The position numbers were made by a program, and so were the translations under genes. 8,479 nucleotides of DNA. Origin: Syntrophomonadaceae bacterium (GTDB lineage: Bacteria; Bacillota; Dethiobacteria; DTU022). Positions 1 through 5,771 of this stretch are shown here, piece after piece; position 1 is the stretch's first letter, and the number at the start of each line of letters is the position of its first letter. The notes beneath the pieces are model-generated. The model was not told the origin of the DNA. It ran no database searches and saw only the letters and a program-made list of their open reading frames with translations. Location of the stretch: NCBI GenBank assembly GCA_003558195.1, contig PWMM01000104.1, positions 1 to 8,479 on the forward strand, given 5' to 3'.

Positions 1-604
1 CAGGCGGAAGGATCTGCTCAACTGCATAATGCCTGACATTTCCTTCTCCCTGTCCGCCAAAGGTTACCTCACCTGGATTTTCCTCAATGTATTCTATCAA
101 AGCTTCAAAATCATCGCCCCATGGTGCGCCCGGGCGTGCTCCAATACAAAATGCGGGAGCTGCCAGTACTGCAACCGGTTCAAAATCATCTATGGTGTAT
201 CCCCTGTCTCCCGCGGCGGGTTCAAACAGCAGTGGTCCGGTATGACCCCAGAAGAACATGTTTGCATCAGGGTCCTGTCCGGCGACATGATAAGCAGCTT
301 CTGTGCTCATACCGCCTGGCATATTAACAACGCTGGCTATAATGCCTTGATCTGCGAGATAGTCTGCCAGGTACCGGGCAGTCAGGTCATTTGATCCACC
401 AGCGCCAAAACCAACGATGATGTCAATGCTTATATCTTCTTCGGGTTCTTCCTCAGCAACTTCTTCCTCTGGTTCTTCTTCAACGGCTTCTTCCGGTTCT
501 TCTTCAACAACTTCCTCTTCCGGTTCTTCACAACCGACCATGGCAACCAGGGCTACCATGAAAAAAATAGCAAAACATAAGGTTAACAGTTTCCTGTGAT
601 TCAC
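1..604 (-). CDS. tctC: TTT-family solute-binding lipoprotein TctC, copy 1 (3' end outside window)
   Basis: This is the extracytoplasmic binding subunit of a tripartite tricarboxylate transporter (Bug/TctC family), which captures a carboxylate-type ligand for TctA/TctB. The first 201 codons are present; the C-terminus lies beyond position 1. The GTG start at 604-602 is forced: an in-frame TAA sits directly upstream, and AGGGGG lies about nine bases before it. Residues 1-24 form a lipoprotein signal ending in A-M-V-G-Cys25. Residues 26-57 are a Glu/Pro-rich linker. The mature domain starts near residue 58 with the family pattern GFGAGGSNDLTAR, followed by NMPGG and GGQGEGN. By eye, about two thirds of the mature residues match the copy at 3772-4833, so this is a paralogue. 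It lies downstream of tctA behind a hairpin and probably has its own promoter. The ligand cannot be told from sequence. Confidence 0.93.
   Translation of the reverse strand, partial: MNHRKLLTLCFAIFFMVALVAMVGCEEPEEEVVEEEPEEAVEEEPEEEVAEEEPEEDISIDIIVGFGAGGSNDLTARYLADYLADQGIIASVVNMPGGMSTEAAYHVAGQDPDANMFFWGHTGPLLFEPAAGDRGYTIDDFEPVAVLAAPAFCIGARPGAPWGDDFEALIEYIEENPGEVTFGGQGEGNVRHYAVEQILPP
434..529 (-). repeat. Degenerate tandem repeat encoding the Glu-rich linker of TctC copy 1
   Basis: Codons 26-57 consist of about four imperfect copies of an eight-residue unit of the form V-E-E-E-P-E-E-(A/E). The DNA is correspondingly repetitive, with GGTTCTTCTTCAAC-like units on the plus strand. The segment sits just after the lipidated Cys25 and before the folded binding domain, so it is a tether that holds the domain off the membrane. 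The repeat could change length by slippage. Confidence 0.8.
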
Positions 605-709
605 TTAAAAAATCCCCCTTTAAAATAATAGTACCAAGGTTTATAAATGAACTTCCCTTTTCCTAATACCACCTCCATGGCAAAGTCTATATTCAGAAAC
701 GCTACAATC

Positions 710-738
710 ATTATAAATATACACTTATAAGTACCTTT
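710..738 (-). promoter_or_regulatory. Possible promoter of tctC copy 1 with a palindrome in the spacer
   Basis: On the minus strand a perfect TATAAT (715-710) lies about 105 bases upstream of the GTG start. The matching -35 position (738-733, AAAGGT) is poor. The spacer contains the perfect 10-bp palindrome ACTTATAAGT (723-732). A good -10 with a weak -35 and a dyad in the spacer suggests a regulator-dependent promoter. The region is AT-rich, so a chance match is possible. Confidence 0.3.
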
Positions 739-952
739 CTTTTAATTATTAAAAAGTCCTGTTAAATAGTTTTAAAAAATTAATGTTTCAATGTTCACGC
801 AATATTAAACAATATTCTGATTATCGAAATAGAGTGTATTAAAATTACAATTACTCAGGCTGAGATTTTGCACTTTTGAGTTGGTGAAAGGGGCTTTTGC
901 TGATTGATTGGTAGTAGTTTTATGTAAGGACTTTTAGTTGCTTGTGACAGCT

Positions 953-993
953 TTTGTTATCCAGGAGCCATTATTTAGCTCCTGGATAACAAA
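953..993 (-). terminator. Strong hairpin after tctA, without a U-tract
   Basis: Two perfect 16-base arms (953-968 and 978-993; core CCAGGAGC/GCTCCTGG) flank a 9-base loop. The stem can be extended by AGCT at 949-952 and 997-1000 across a bulge. It begins 27 bases after the tctA stop. Neither strand has a run of T directly after the stem, so it is not a textbook intrinsic terminator. It may act as a 3'-end stabilising stem or as a partial terminator between tctBA and tctC copy 1. Confidence 0.45.
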
Positions 994-1020
994 GAAAGCT
1001 GAAATTGTGGCGGCAACCTT

Positions 1021-2544
1021 TCAATCGCCGCTTATTCTTGCATCAGTTTTTCTTCTTTTACGCACGAAAAAGAAAATGGTTAAGATAGTAACAATCCAGA
1101 GAACTTGCGAAATGCCGCTGGTGAAAAAGTAGGTATAGTCACCTCTTGAAATGGTTATAGCCTGCCTGAAGTTGGCTTCAAATAGCGGTGTTACTAAAAA
1201 AGAGAGGACCAGGGGACCGTCAGGTAGTTTAAACCATTTGAAAAAGTAACCAATTAAACCGGCAATAAGGCAAATTACGATATCAAAAGGTCTATTATTC
1301 AGGGCGTAAGTCCCGATTACCAGTACGATGGCGATAACCGGCCATAATATTGCTGCCGGTATTCTCGTGAGTTTGGAATAGACCGGAATGAGCAATCTTC
1401 CAAAAAGCAGGTTAAAAGGATTGGCTAAAAGTAATAACAGGAACAGGGTATAAACGACAACAGTGTGATCGACTACAACTCTTGGCCCTACAGGTACTCC
1501 TTCCATGATCAGGGCAGCCATTAACAGGGCGGCGATAGAACTGCCAGGAATCCCAAAGGTCAAAAGGGGGATAAAAGTTGCTCCACAGGTGGCGTTGTTG
1601 GCGGCTTCAGCTGTTGCCACTCCTTCAAGGGCTCCTTTACCATAATTAACATCTTTGCTAAACTGGCTCGTAACACTGTAGGCGGTATATGAGCAAAGTG
1701 TTGCCCCCGGCCCTGGTAAAGCTCCCAAAAATGTTCCAATCAGTGTTCCCAACCCCAGGCCTCGCCATGAGGACAAAAACTCCTTCAAAGTCAAACCTTC
1801 TTCTTTTAAATTCAGCAGCTTTTCGGCTGCTTCTCCCACAACACCTGAATCATCAGGCTCGGTTATAATTTTTTTAATCTGTTTAATTATTTCAGGAACA
1901 GCAAAAAAGCCAATCAGCAGGGGAACGAGGGGAAAACCAGCTTCCAGGTAGCGCACCCCAAAAGTAAAGCGGAGGCCACCTGTAAGGATATCTCTACCGA
2001 TGATGGCCAGAAAAAAGCCGACTCCGGCTGACAGGATCCCTTTGCCCGGGTTTTCCGTTGAAAATACGATTACCAGTGATAAGGCAAGAAAATAAAGGGC
2101 GGATAATTCTGCCGGGCCAAAGCGTGGAGCCATCATGCCGATAGGCACGACCAGGAAAATTAAGGCCAGGTCACTTAAAGTGTCTCCGGTAATTGAAGCA
2201 TAAAGTCCCATCTGTAAAGCTTTTTTTCCTTTGCCCATCTTGGTGAGGGCATATCCATCGGCAACTGTTGCAGCCGCGCCTGAAGTACCGGGCGTACCAA
2301 AGCTGATCGCCGTGATTGATCCGCCGTATGTCCCGCCTTTATAAGTGCCGATTAATAGTCCCATGGTTTGATGGATGGGCAGAACAAATGAGAAAGGTAG
2401 AACCAGGGCGATCGGCAGGCTGTGAGCCAGGCCGGGTATAGCTCCTACTGAAATACCGACTATTACCCCGATCATAATAAACAGGGCGGTATCAAGAGCA
2501 AAAACTGTAAAAAATGCTTCTCGCATTGCTTCCATATCAAACAT
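1021..2544 (-). CDS. tctA: TTT transporter large membrane subunit TctA
   Basis: This is the large integral-membrane subunit of the tripartite tricarboxylate transporter, which with TctB forms the ion-driven translocation unit fed by TctC. It has 507 residues, the usual length for the family, and is hydrophobic throughout with about 10-12 membrane segments. The two family repeats are visible. The first has GAIPGL (34-39), YKGGTYGGS (68-76) and GTPGT (83-87). The second has GALPGPGA (274-281) and a long conserved stretch at 308-354 running through AEAANNA, LLTFGIPGS and a final PVGP. The ATG at 2544 is preceded by GGGGGTG at about seven bases. Only 12 bases separate it from the tctB stop, and the ribosome-binding site abuts that stop, so the two are co-transcribed and probably translationally coupled. 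The substrate (citrate, other tricarboxylate, dicarboxylate or aromatic acid) cannot be assigned. Confidence 0.96.
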   Translation of the reverse strand: MFDMEAMREAFFTVFALDTALFIMIGVIVGISVGAIPGLAHSLPIALVLPFSFVLPIHQTMGLLIGTYKGGTYGGSITAISFGTPGTSGAAATVADGYALTKMGKGKKALQMGLYASITGDTLSDLALIFLVVPIGMMAPRFGPAELSALYFLALSLVIVFSTENPGKGILSAGVGFFLAIIGRDILTGGLRFTFGVRYLEAGFPLVPLLIGFFAVPEIIKQIKKIITEPDDSGVVGEAAEKLLNLKEEGLTLKEFLSSWRGLGLGTLIGTFLGALPGPGATLCSYTAYSVTSQFSKDVNYGKGALEGVATAEAANNATCGATFIPLLTFGIPGSSIAALLMAALIMEGVPVGPRVVVDHTVVVYTLFLLLLLANPFNLLFGRLLIPVYSKLTRIPAAILWPVIAIVLVIGTYALNNRPFDIVICLIAGLIGYFFKWFKLPDGPLVLSFLVTPLFEANFRQAITISRGDYTYFFTSGISQVLWIVTILTIFFFVRKRRKTDARISGD

Positions 2545-2556
2545 GTTATCACCCCC

Positions 2557-3045
2557 TTATGGCAGAAATGTTGATGGCATGTACATATTTAGCAGTTCAA
2601 TGAACAAAAGCTGTACTGAAGCGGTAACTAAAAATGCCAGGACAGCTAATTTTAAGATTTTTGGGGCAACAGATTTCATGGAATCTGTTCTTTTTGCATC
2701 TCTGATTGAGATGCAGATCCACCAGATCATTAAAAATGAAAATGTGGAAGTTAGAATACCGATGTTTCTAAAAGACCAGCCGTAAAGCCACATGGCTGCG
2801 GGTACCCCGGCAAGAAAAGGAAGGACCTGTTCTCTTTTCGGCTCCATAATTTTAACTGCCGGTTCTAAAAAATCCTTTAAAATAATTAAAAAGCCACCTA
2901 GCCCCATTAAGCCTAATGATATGCGTGGAATAAATAACTCCATCGACCTGAGCGGCATACTATAAGTCCAAATAAAAGCCGCTGTACTTAAAACGATCAC
3001 TATAAGCCCTATTTTTACATTTAAAGTAACCCTAAAAGTAATCAA
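2557..3045 (-). CDS. tctB: TTT transporter small membrane subunit TctB (TTG start)
   Basis: This is the small membrane subunit of the tripartite tricarboxylate transporter. It has 162 residues with four predicted membrane helices, roughly residues 9-27, 37-57, 75-110 (broad) and 130-152, which is the size and topology of the poorly conserved TctB family. Its place immediately before tctA supports the call as strongly as its sequence does. The start is TTG at 3045-3043, with GAGGTG eight bases upstream and no in-frame ATG near it. That TTG shares bases with the TGA of an eight-codon leader ORF (3068-3042), so translation may depend on coupling. No terminator lies between tctB and tctA, so they form one transcript. 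tctC copy 2, the likely partner, lies 726 bases upstream behind a terminator. Confidence 0.9.
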   Translation of the reverse strand: MITFRVTLNVKIGLIVIVLSTAAFIWTYSMPLRSMELFIPRISLGLMGLGGFLIILKDFLEPAVKIMEPKREQVLPFLAGVPAAMWLYGWSFRNIGILTSTFSFLMIWWICISIRDAKRTDSMKSVAPKILKLAVLAFLVTASVQLLFIELLNMYMPSTFLP

Positions 3046-3068
3046 GGAACACTCACCTCGAGGATCAT
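3042..3068 (-). CDS. Possible eight-codon leader ORF overlapping the tctB start
   Basis: An ATG at 3068 opens a frame encoding MILEVSVP and ends in TGA at 3044-3042. The stop overlaps the tctB TTG (3045-3043) as TTGA. Its ribosome-binding site, GGAGGTGAGG seven bases from the ATG at most, is better than that of tctB. The geometry fits a coupling minicistron: ribosomes would terminate exactly on the weak TTG and reinitiate. A peptide this short cannot be confirmed by homology. Confidence 0.35.
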   Translation of the reverse strand: MILEVSVP

Positions 3069-3083
3069 AACCTCACCTCCATA

Positions 3084-3127
3084 TTTTGTAGCATTACAAA
3101 ACTCACTTAACAGAATCCTGCTGTTAA
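3084..3127. promoter_or_regulatory. Two adjacent dyads upstream of tctB
   Basis: Two perfect inverted repeats lie 39-82 bases upstream of the tctB start. They are TTTTGTA-GCAT-TACAAAA (3084-3101) and TTAACAG-7 nt-CTGTTAA (3107-3127). On the minus strand TGTAAT, a plausible -10 element, falls inside the first dyad, but there is no good -35 upstream of it. They are candidates for an operator at the tctBA promoter or for small hairpins in its leader. Confidence 0.35.
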
Positions 3128-3163
3128 TTACCGATGCAGTTTTTTACCCTGGTTTAAGCTCTG

Positions 3164-3262
3164 TAACAAATCCATATGAAGCTATCAAGGTGGCTGGTGA
3201 AAAGCCCGGGCTTTTATGGGCTATCTTACGTTAACACTTAATAAAGTCATATGAATTTGTTA
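3164..3262. repeat. 99-bp element bounded by a 16-bp near-perfect inverted repeat
   Basis: TAACAAATCCATATGA (3164-3179) is the reverse complement of 3247-3262 with one mismatch in sixteen. The interior 67 bases contain the perfect palindrome AAAAGCCCGGGCTTTT (3200-3215), half of which can instead pair with GGGCT at 3218-3222. The element lies about 120 bases upstream of tctB. It could be a folded leader RNA with two alternative internal hairpins, or a small non-autonomous inverted-repeat element. No target-site duplication is evident at its ends. Confidence 0.45.
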
Positions 3263-3391
3263 GAGAACCATGACTGCACCGGTCCGCTCAAGCCTGCTTA
3301 AAACCTGTTCATTGATAATTACCTTCTAAACAAGTCCAATCTACCTTTTTTATATACCCCAAAGGTTTTTTTATTCCTGCTTTTTTACCTA

Positions 3392-3408
3392 ATTTATTGT
3401 CAATAAAT
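3392..3408. promoter_or_regulatory. 17-bp odd-length palindrome, candidate operator
   Basis: ATTTATTG-T-CAATAAAT is a perfect dyad with eight-base arms around one central base. On the minus strand it includes TTGACA (3403-3398), a consensus -35 hexamer, although no good -10 follows at 16-18 bases. A dyad overlaying a -35 is typical of repressor sites, but the base composition makes chance plausible. Confidence 0.25.
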
Positions 3409-3499
3409 AGTTGTGGTTTAATGCAAAACGCTCCGGTTATTAAAAATGTGACTTCACTATATTAATGCTAGAGCGAATAATTAAGAGTAAAGCGGAGCC

Positions 3500-3625
3500 A
3501 TGAGGATTTATAAAGTGCTCTCTTTCCTTTATCGAGTGAAAACGCAAGAACAAGAACGAAATAATCGGTTAAGAGGACTATTGATTAGAACTACTCTCGA
3601 ATTGGCTCCATTTCAGGGCTCTTAA
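3500..3625 (+). CDS. Doubtful small ORF, 41 codons
   Basis: An ATG-to-TAA frame on the plus strand would encode a 41-residue basic peptide beginning MRIYKVLSFL. GGAG lies only two bases before the ATG, too close for a normal ribosome-binding site. A weak promoter-like pair (TTCACT 3453-3458, 17-base spacer, AATAAT 3476-3481) lies upstream. GGAGCCA (3494-3500) over the start can pair with TGGCTCC (3603-3609) near its end. I do not recognise the product, and it may be chance. Confidence 0.15.
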   Translation: MRIYKVLSFLYRVKTQEQERNNRLRGLLIRTTLELAPFQGS

Positions 3626-3704
3626 AAAATCTTTAAAAAAATAACTTTGTCCTGCTTAATGACCTTTCTTGTGCCGAGAAACTATTAAGCTATTAAAGCT
3701 GGAC

Positions 3705-3738
3705 AAAAAAAGGGGCAGAATGAATTACTTCTGCCCCT
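3705..3738 (-). terminator. Intrinsic terminator of tctC copy 2
   Basis: On the minus strand a perfect 10-bp GC-rich stem (AGGGGCAGAA/TTCTGCCCCT at 3729-3738 and 3711-3720) with an 8-base loop is followed by seven T (3711-3705). It begins 33 bases after the tctC stop. This is a textbook rho-independent terminator, and it separates the tctC transcript from tctBA. Confidence 0.92.
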
Positions 3739-3771
3739 GGTTGTTGTTCGTAATTCAGGCCGGAAAGACTG

Positions 3772-4833
3772 TTATCTTGCTTCGTAGTCCTCAAGCCATT
3801 CCACAAAACGCGGGATCATGTTTTCTTCAACATCCATGAAGAAATCCCAGGTATCGTCTGTATCAAGATAGTGAGCTACCATCCCAGCACCTTCATAATT
3901 AGCAATAAGCTCGGGGTCTTGGGCAATCTGGCTCATCGCTTCTGACATTCTTTCGATTAAAGCAGGGTCGGTGCCTTTGGGGCCCCAGAGGGCGAGCGGG
4001 TGCGGTTCCTGGGCGTCGATATCGAATTCAATAACGTTGGGAATGTCAGGCATCAGGGGATCTCGTTCTACCAGGATCTGGGTATTAACCAGCACGGTCA
4101 TGTCGCCATCTTCATGAAGCGGCCGTGCTGCTGCCAGGCTCAGGTGCCCGAGGTCAACGTGTCCACCGGTTAAGTTAAGGGCCACATCAGCTCCACCTTC
4201 GAGTCCTACATAAGTATAATCAAGCTCATCTGGGTCGAGGATTAGTTCGGCGATAAAGTGCATCATGTTTCCTTCACCCTGACCGCCTAAAGTCACCTCG
4301 CCGGGATTATCCTTGATATACTGCACCAGGTCATCCATATCTTCCCAGGGTGCATCAGCTTTTGAACCGATGCAGAATGTGGGGCTGGCCAGCAGGGCCA
4401 CGGGATCGAAGTCATGAATAGTAAAGCCCCTGTCGCCGGCTGCCGGTTCAAAGAGCATAATCAAAGGATGGGCCCACATAAACATGTTAGAATCAGGATC
4501 CTGGGTGGATACATGATATGCAGCTTCAGTTCCCATTCCACCCGGCATGTTAACAACATTTGCTGTAATGCCGTGGTCGGCAAATTTTTCAGCCAGGTAC
4601 CGTGCTGAAAGATCATTAGAACCGCCTGCTGCAAATCCAACTACGATATCTATATTAATCGGTTCTGCTTCCTCTTCTTCCTCTTCCTCTTCCACTTCTT
4701 CCTCTTCCTCAACTGCTTCCTCTTCAGGTTCGGGTTCTTCTTCCGGTGCCGGGTCGTCACATCCGGCCATCATTCCCAGTGAAAACACCAGGGTTAAGGC
4801 CAGTAAAAGATAAAATACTTTCTTAGTCGTCAT
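3772..4833 (-). CDS. tctC: TTT-family solute-binding lipoprotein TctC, copy 2
   Basis: This is the complete 353-residue extracytoplasmic binding subunit of the tripartite tricarboxylate transporter. The ATG at 4833 has AGGGGG ten bases upstream. Residues 1-24 are a lipoprotein signal ending M-M-A-G-Cys25. Residues 26-57 form an almost pure Glu linker. The Bug/TctC domain follows: GFAAGGSNDLSAR (65-77), where the family places ligand-contacting loop residues and a conserved Asp; NMPGG (94-98); GGQGEGN (182-188); and GGADVALNLTGGHVDLG (212-228). The folded part, about 295 residues, has the family's usual length. It is the upstream member of a C-B-A order as in classical tct operons, but a strong terminator directly after it means TctC is made from its own transcript. 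I could not identify its promoter in the 143-bp gap upstream. The ligand is unknown. Confidence 0.95.
   Translation of the reverse strand: MTTKKVFYLLLALTLVFSLGMMAGCDDPAPEEEPEPEEEAVEEEEEVEEEEEEEEAEPINIDIVVGFAAGGSNDLSARYLAEKFADHGITANVVNMPGGMGTEAAYHVSTQDPDSNMFMWAHPLIMLFEPAAGDRGFTIHDFDPVALLASPTFCIGSKADAPWEDMDDLVQYIKDNPGEVTLGGQGEGNMMHFIAELILDPDELDYTYVGLEGGADVALNLTGGHVDLGHLSLAAARPLHEDGDMTVLVNTQILVERDPLMPDIPNVIEFDIDAQEPHPLALWGPKGTDPALIERMSEAMSQIAQDPELIANYEGAGMVAHYLDTDDTWDFFMDVEENMIPRFVEWLEDYEAR
4663..4758 (-). repeat. Low-complexity GAA/GAG tract: poly-Glu linker of TctC copy 2
   Basis: Codons 26-57 encode a linker made largely of Glu, with runs of five to seven interrupted by Val, Ala and Pro. On the plus strand this is a CTTCCT/TTC-rich purine-pyrimidine tract. 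It takes the same place as the repeat in copy 1 but has a different pattern, so the linkers evolve faster than the folded domains. The tract could be prone to slippage. Confidence 0.75.
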
Positions 4834-4976
4834 TTAAACAGTTCCCCCTAAAAATTTGATTTGAAACTATCCTTGCTTGCAAAAGTTTTGTTACCATCAA
4901 CCCCTTTTCTAATTAGTTTGCTGCTGTTTTTTTTCTATACCAGCCAGCAATGCCTGAAAAAAGGTATCCAGGCTTT

Positions 4977-5732
4977 TTATGATGAAGAATCCTTAATAAA
5001 GGCCTTGAAAATCTTCAGATAATAGTCATATTTGTCGATCAGCATTTCCGGGTGCCACTGCACTGCAACGACAAAGCGCTCACCATTCATCTCTGTGGCT
5101 TCGATTAACCCGTCTTCAGCTTCCATGGTTACCGTAAAACCTTTCCCGGGAGTTTTTACAGCCTGGTGGTTCAAGCTGTTAACCTTGATTTTATCTTCTT
5201 TGAAGATTGAATGCAGGCGTGATCCTGGTTTTATCTTTACATCATGAGCCAGGTAGTCTTTAGGGCCTAAGTCAAGCATGGCGTGGTTAAATGAATCTTT
5301 CTTTTGCTGCTTAATATCCTGGTATACAGTTCCCCCGGTAATTACGTTGAGTAGCTGTATCCCCCTGCAAATACCCAAAACCGGGATATCCATTTCATAG
5401 AGCACCTTTCTGCCCAGTTCTATTTCATGGCGGTCTCTTTCGGGATCAACCGGACCCAGGCCATACTGCGGGTTTTCTCCATAGCTGCGAGGGTCTAAAT
5501 CGATCCCTCCGGAAAAAATTATTCCATCGATCAGGTCAAGAAGCCTCTGGATGCTTGATAATTCCTTAACTACCGGAATAATGAGCGGGCATCCACCGGC
5601 CAGCTCTACTGCTTTGATATAATCATCAGCCAGCAGCTGCCAGTCTTGTTTTTTTGCTCCCTGCCTGGTAATTAATCCGATGCTGTCGTCGTTAGCTGTG
5701 TTGCTGGTAATACCGATTAGAGGTTTAAAGAT
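4977..5732 (-). CDS. Gamma-glutamyl hydrolase, peptidase C26 / PuuD-like, without a canonical start codon
   Basis: This class I glutamine amidotransferase-type enzyme is expected to cleave gamma-glutamyl amides in the cytoplasm; PuuD does so on gamma-glutamyl-GABA in putrescine breakdown. Numbering from ATC 5732, the protein has 251 residues, normal for the family. It shows the characteristic N-terminus KPLIGITSN (3-11), the family motif FSGGIDLDPRSYGENP (73-88), the nucleophile elbow GICRG with Cys122, and VQWHPE with His227 and Glu229, so the triad is intact. The frame is open from a TAG at 5768-5766. It contains no ATG, GTG or TTG until GTG 5405, which would remove the first 109 conserved residues. 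ATC at 5732, five bases after GGGAG, is the best-placed start; ATT 5735 is an alternative. It is either a rare non-ATG start or a gene silenced by a start mutation. The true substrate is unknown, and no clear terminator follows it. Confidence 0.85.
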   Translation of the reverse strand: MFKPLIGITSNTANDDSIGLITRQGAKKQDWQLLADDYIKAVELAGGCPLIIPVVKELSSIQRLLDLIDGIIFSGGIDLDPRSYGENPQYGLGPVDPERDRHEIELGRKVLYEMDIPVLGICRGIQLLNVITGGTVYQDIKQQKKDSFNHAMLDLGPKDYLAHDVKIKPGSRLHSIFKEDKIKVNSLNHQAVKTPGKGFTVTMEAEDGLIEATEMNGERFVVAVQWHPEMLIDKYDYYLKIFKAFIKDSSS

Positions 5733-5742
5733 AATCGCTCCC
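5730..5742 (-). promoter_or_regulatory. Ribosome-binding site and non-canonical start of the C26 gene
   Basis: On the minus strand GGGAG (5742-5738) is followed by CGATT and then ATC (5732-5730). A start here would give M-F-K-P-L-I-G-I-T-S, exactly where this family normally begins. Single-base change of ATG to ATC explains the arrangement, as would genuine initiation at ATC or ATT. No ATG or GTG occurs in any minus-strand frame between about 5700 and 5800, so a shifted start is not available. Confidence 0.5.
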
Positions 5743-5771
5743 GGGTAGTGGTGCAGTAATAAAAGCTATAT

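Larger units (their letters stand above)
605..1020. other. Intergenic region between tctA and tctC copy 1
   Basis: I see no convincing gene in these 416 bases. On the minus strand the region holds the hairpin after tctA (953-993), a possible promoter for tctC copy 1 (710-738) and the tctC ribosome-binding site (AGGGGG near 613-618). Smaller dyads are CTCAG-G-CTGAG (854-864) and AATATT-AAAC-AATATT (801-816). A 25-codon minus-strand frame (678-601, starting ATG-GAG-GTG) ends in TGA overlapping the tctC GTG, but it has no ribosome-binding site and is probably not translated. Confidence 0.6.
3046..3771. other. Long intergenic region between tctC copy 2 and tctB
   Basis: These 726 bases hold no established gene. 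From the tctC side they contain the terminator (3705-3738), a short plus-strand frame of 41 codons (3500-3625), the 17-bp palindrome (3392-3408), the 99-bp inverted-repeat element (3164-3262), the two dyads (3084-3127) and the leader ORF (3042-3068). It is unusual for tctC and tctBA to be held this far apart. The tctBA promoter must lie in this region, but no strong -35/-10 pair stands out. Confidence 0.6.

Noticed and set aside
417..599. Ser-rich plus-strand open frame (and the similar one at 4547-4813)
   Set aside because: They are antisense readings of the GAA/GAG tracts that encode the Glu linkers of the two tctC genes; TTC/TCT triplets read as Ser in the other frame. The tctC frames have clear homology and ribosome-binding sites.
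601..678. 25-codon minus-strand frame ending on the tctC copy 1 GTG (GTGA overlap)
   Set aside because: No ribosome-binding site precedes its ATG, and a gap-free 25 codons is easily met by chance. It resembles the tctB leader only in its stop overlap.
4952..4978. Plus-strand terminator-like hairpin GCCTG...CAGGC followed by five T
   Set aside because: The stem is only five base pairs with a 12-base loop, there is no plus-strand gene to its left, and on the minus strand, where C26 ends, no T run follows the stem.
4977..5405. A 142-codon C26 gene starting at GTG 5405
   Set aside because: This start would discard 109 upstream residues that carry the conserved KPLIGITSN and FSGGIDLDPRSYGENP motifs in the same uninterrupted frame, and no ribosome-binding site precedes the GTG.
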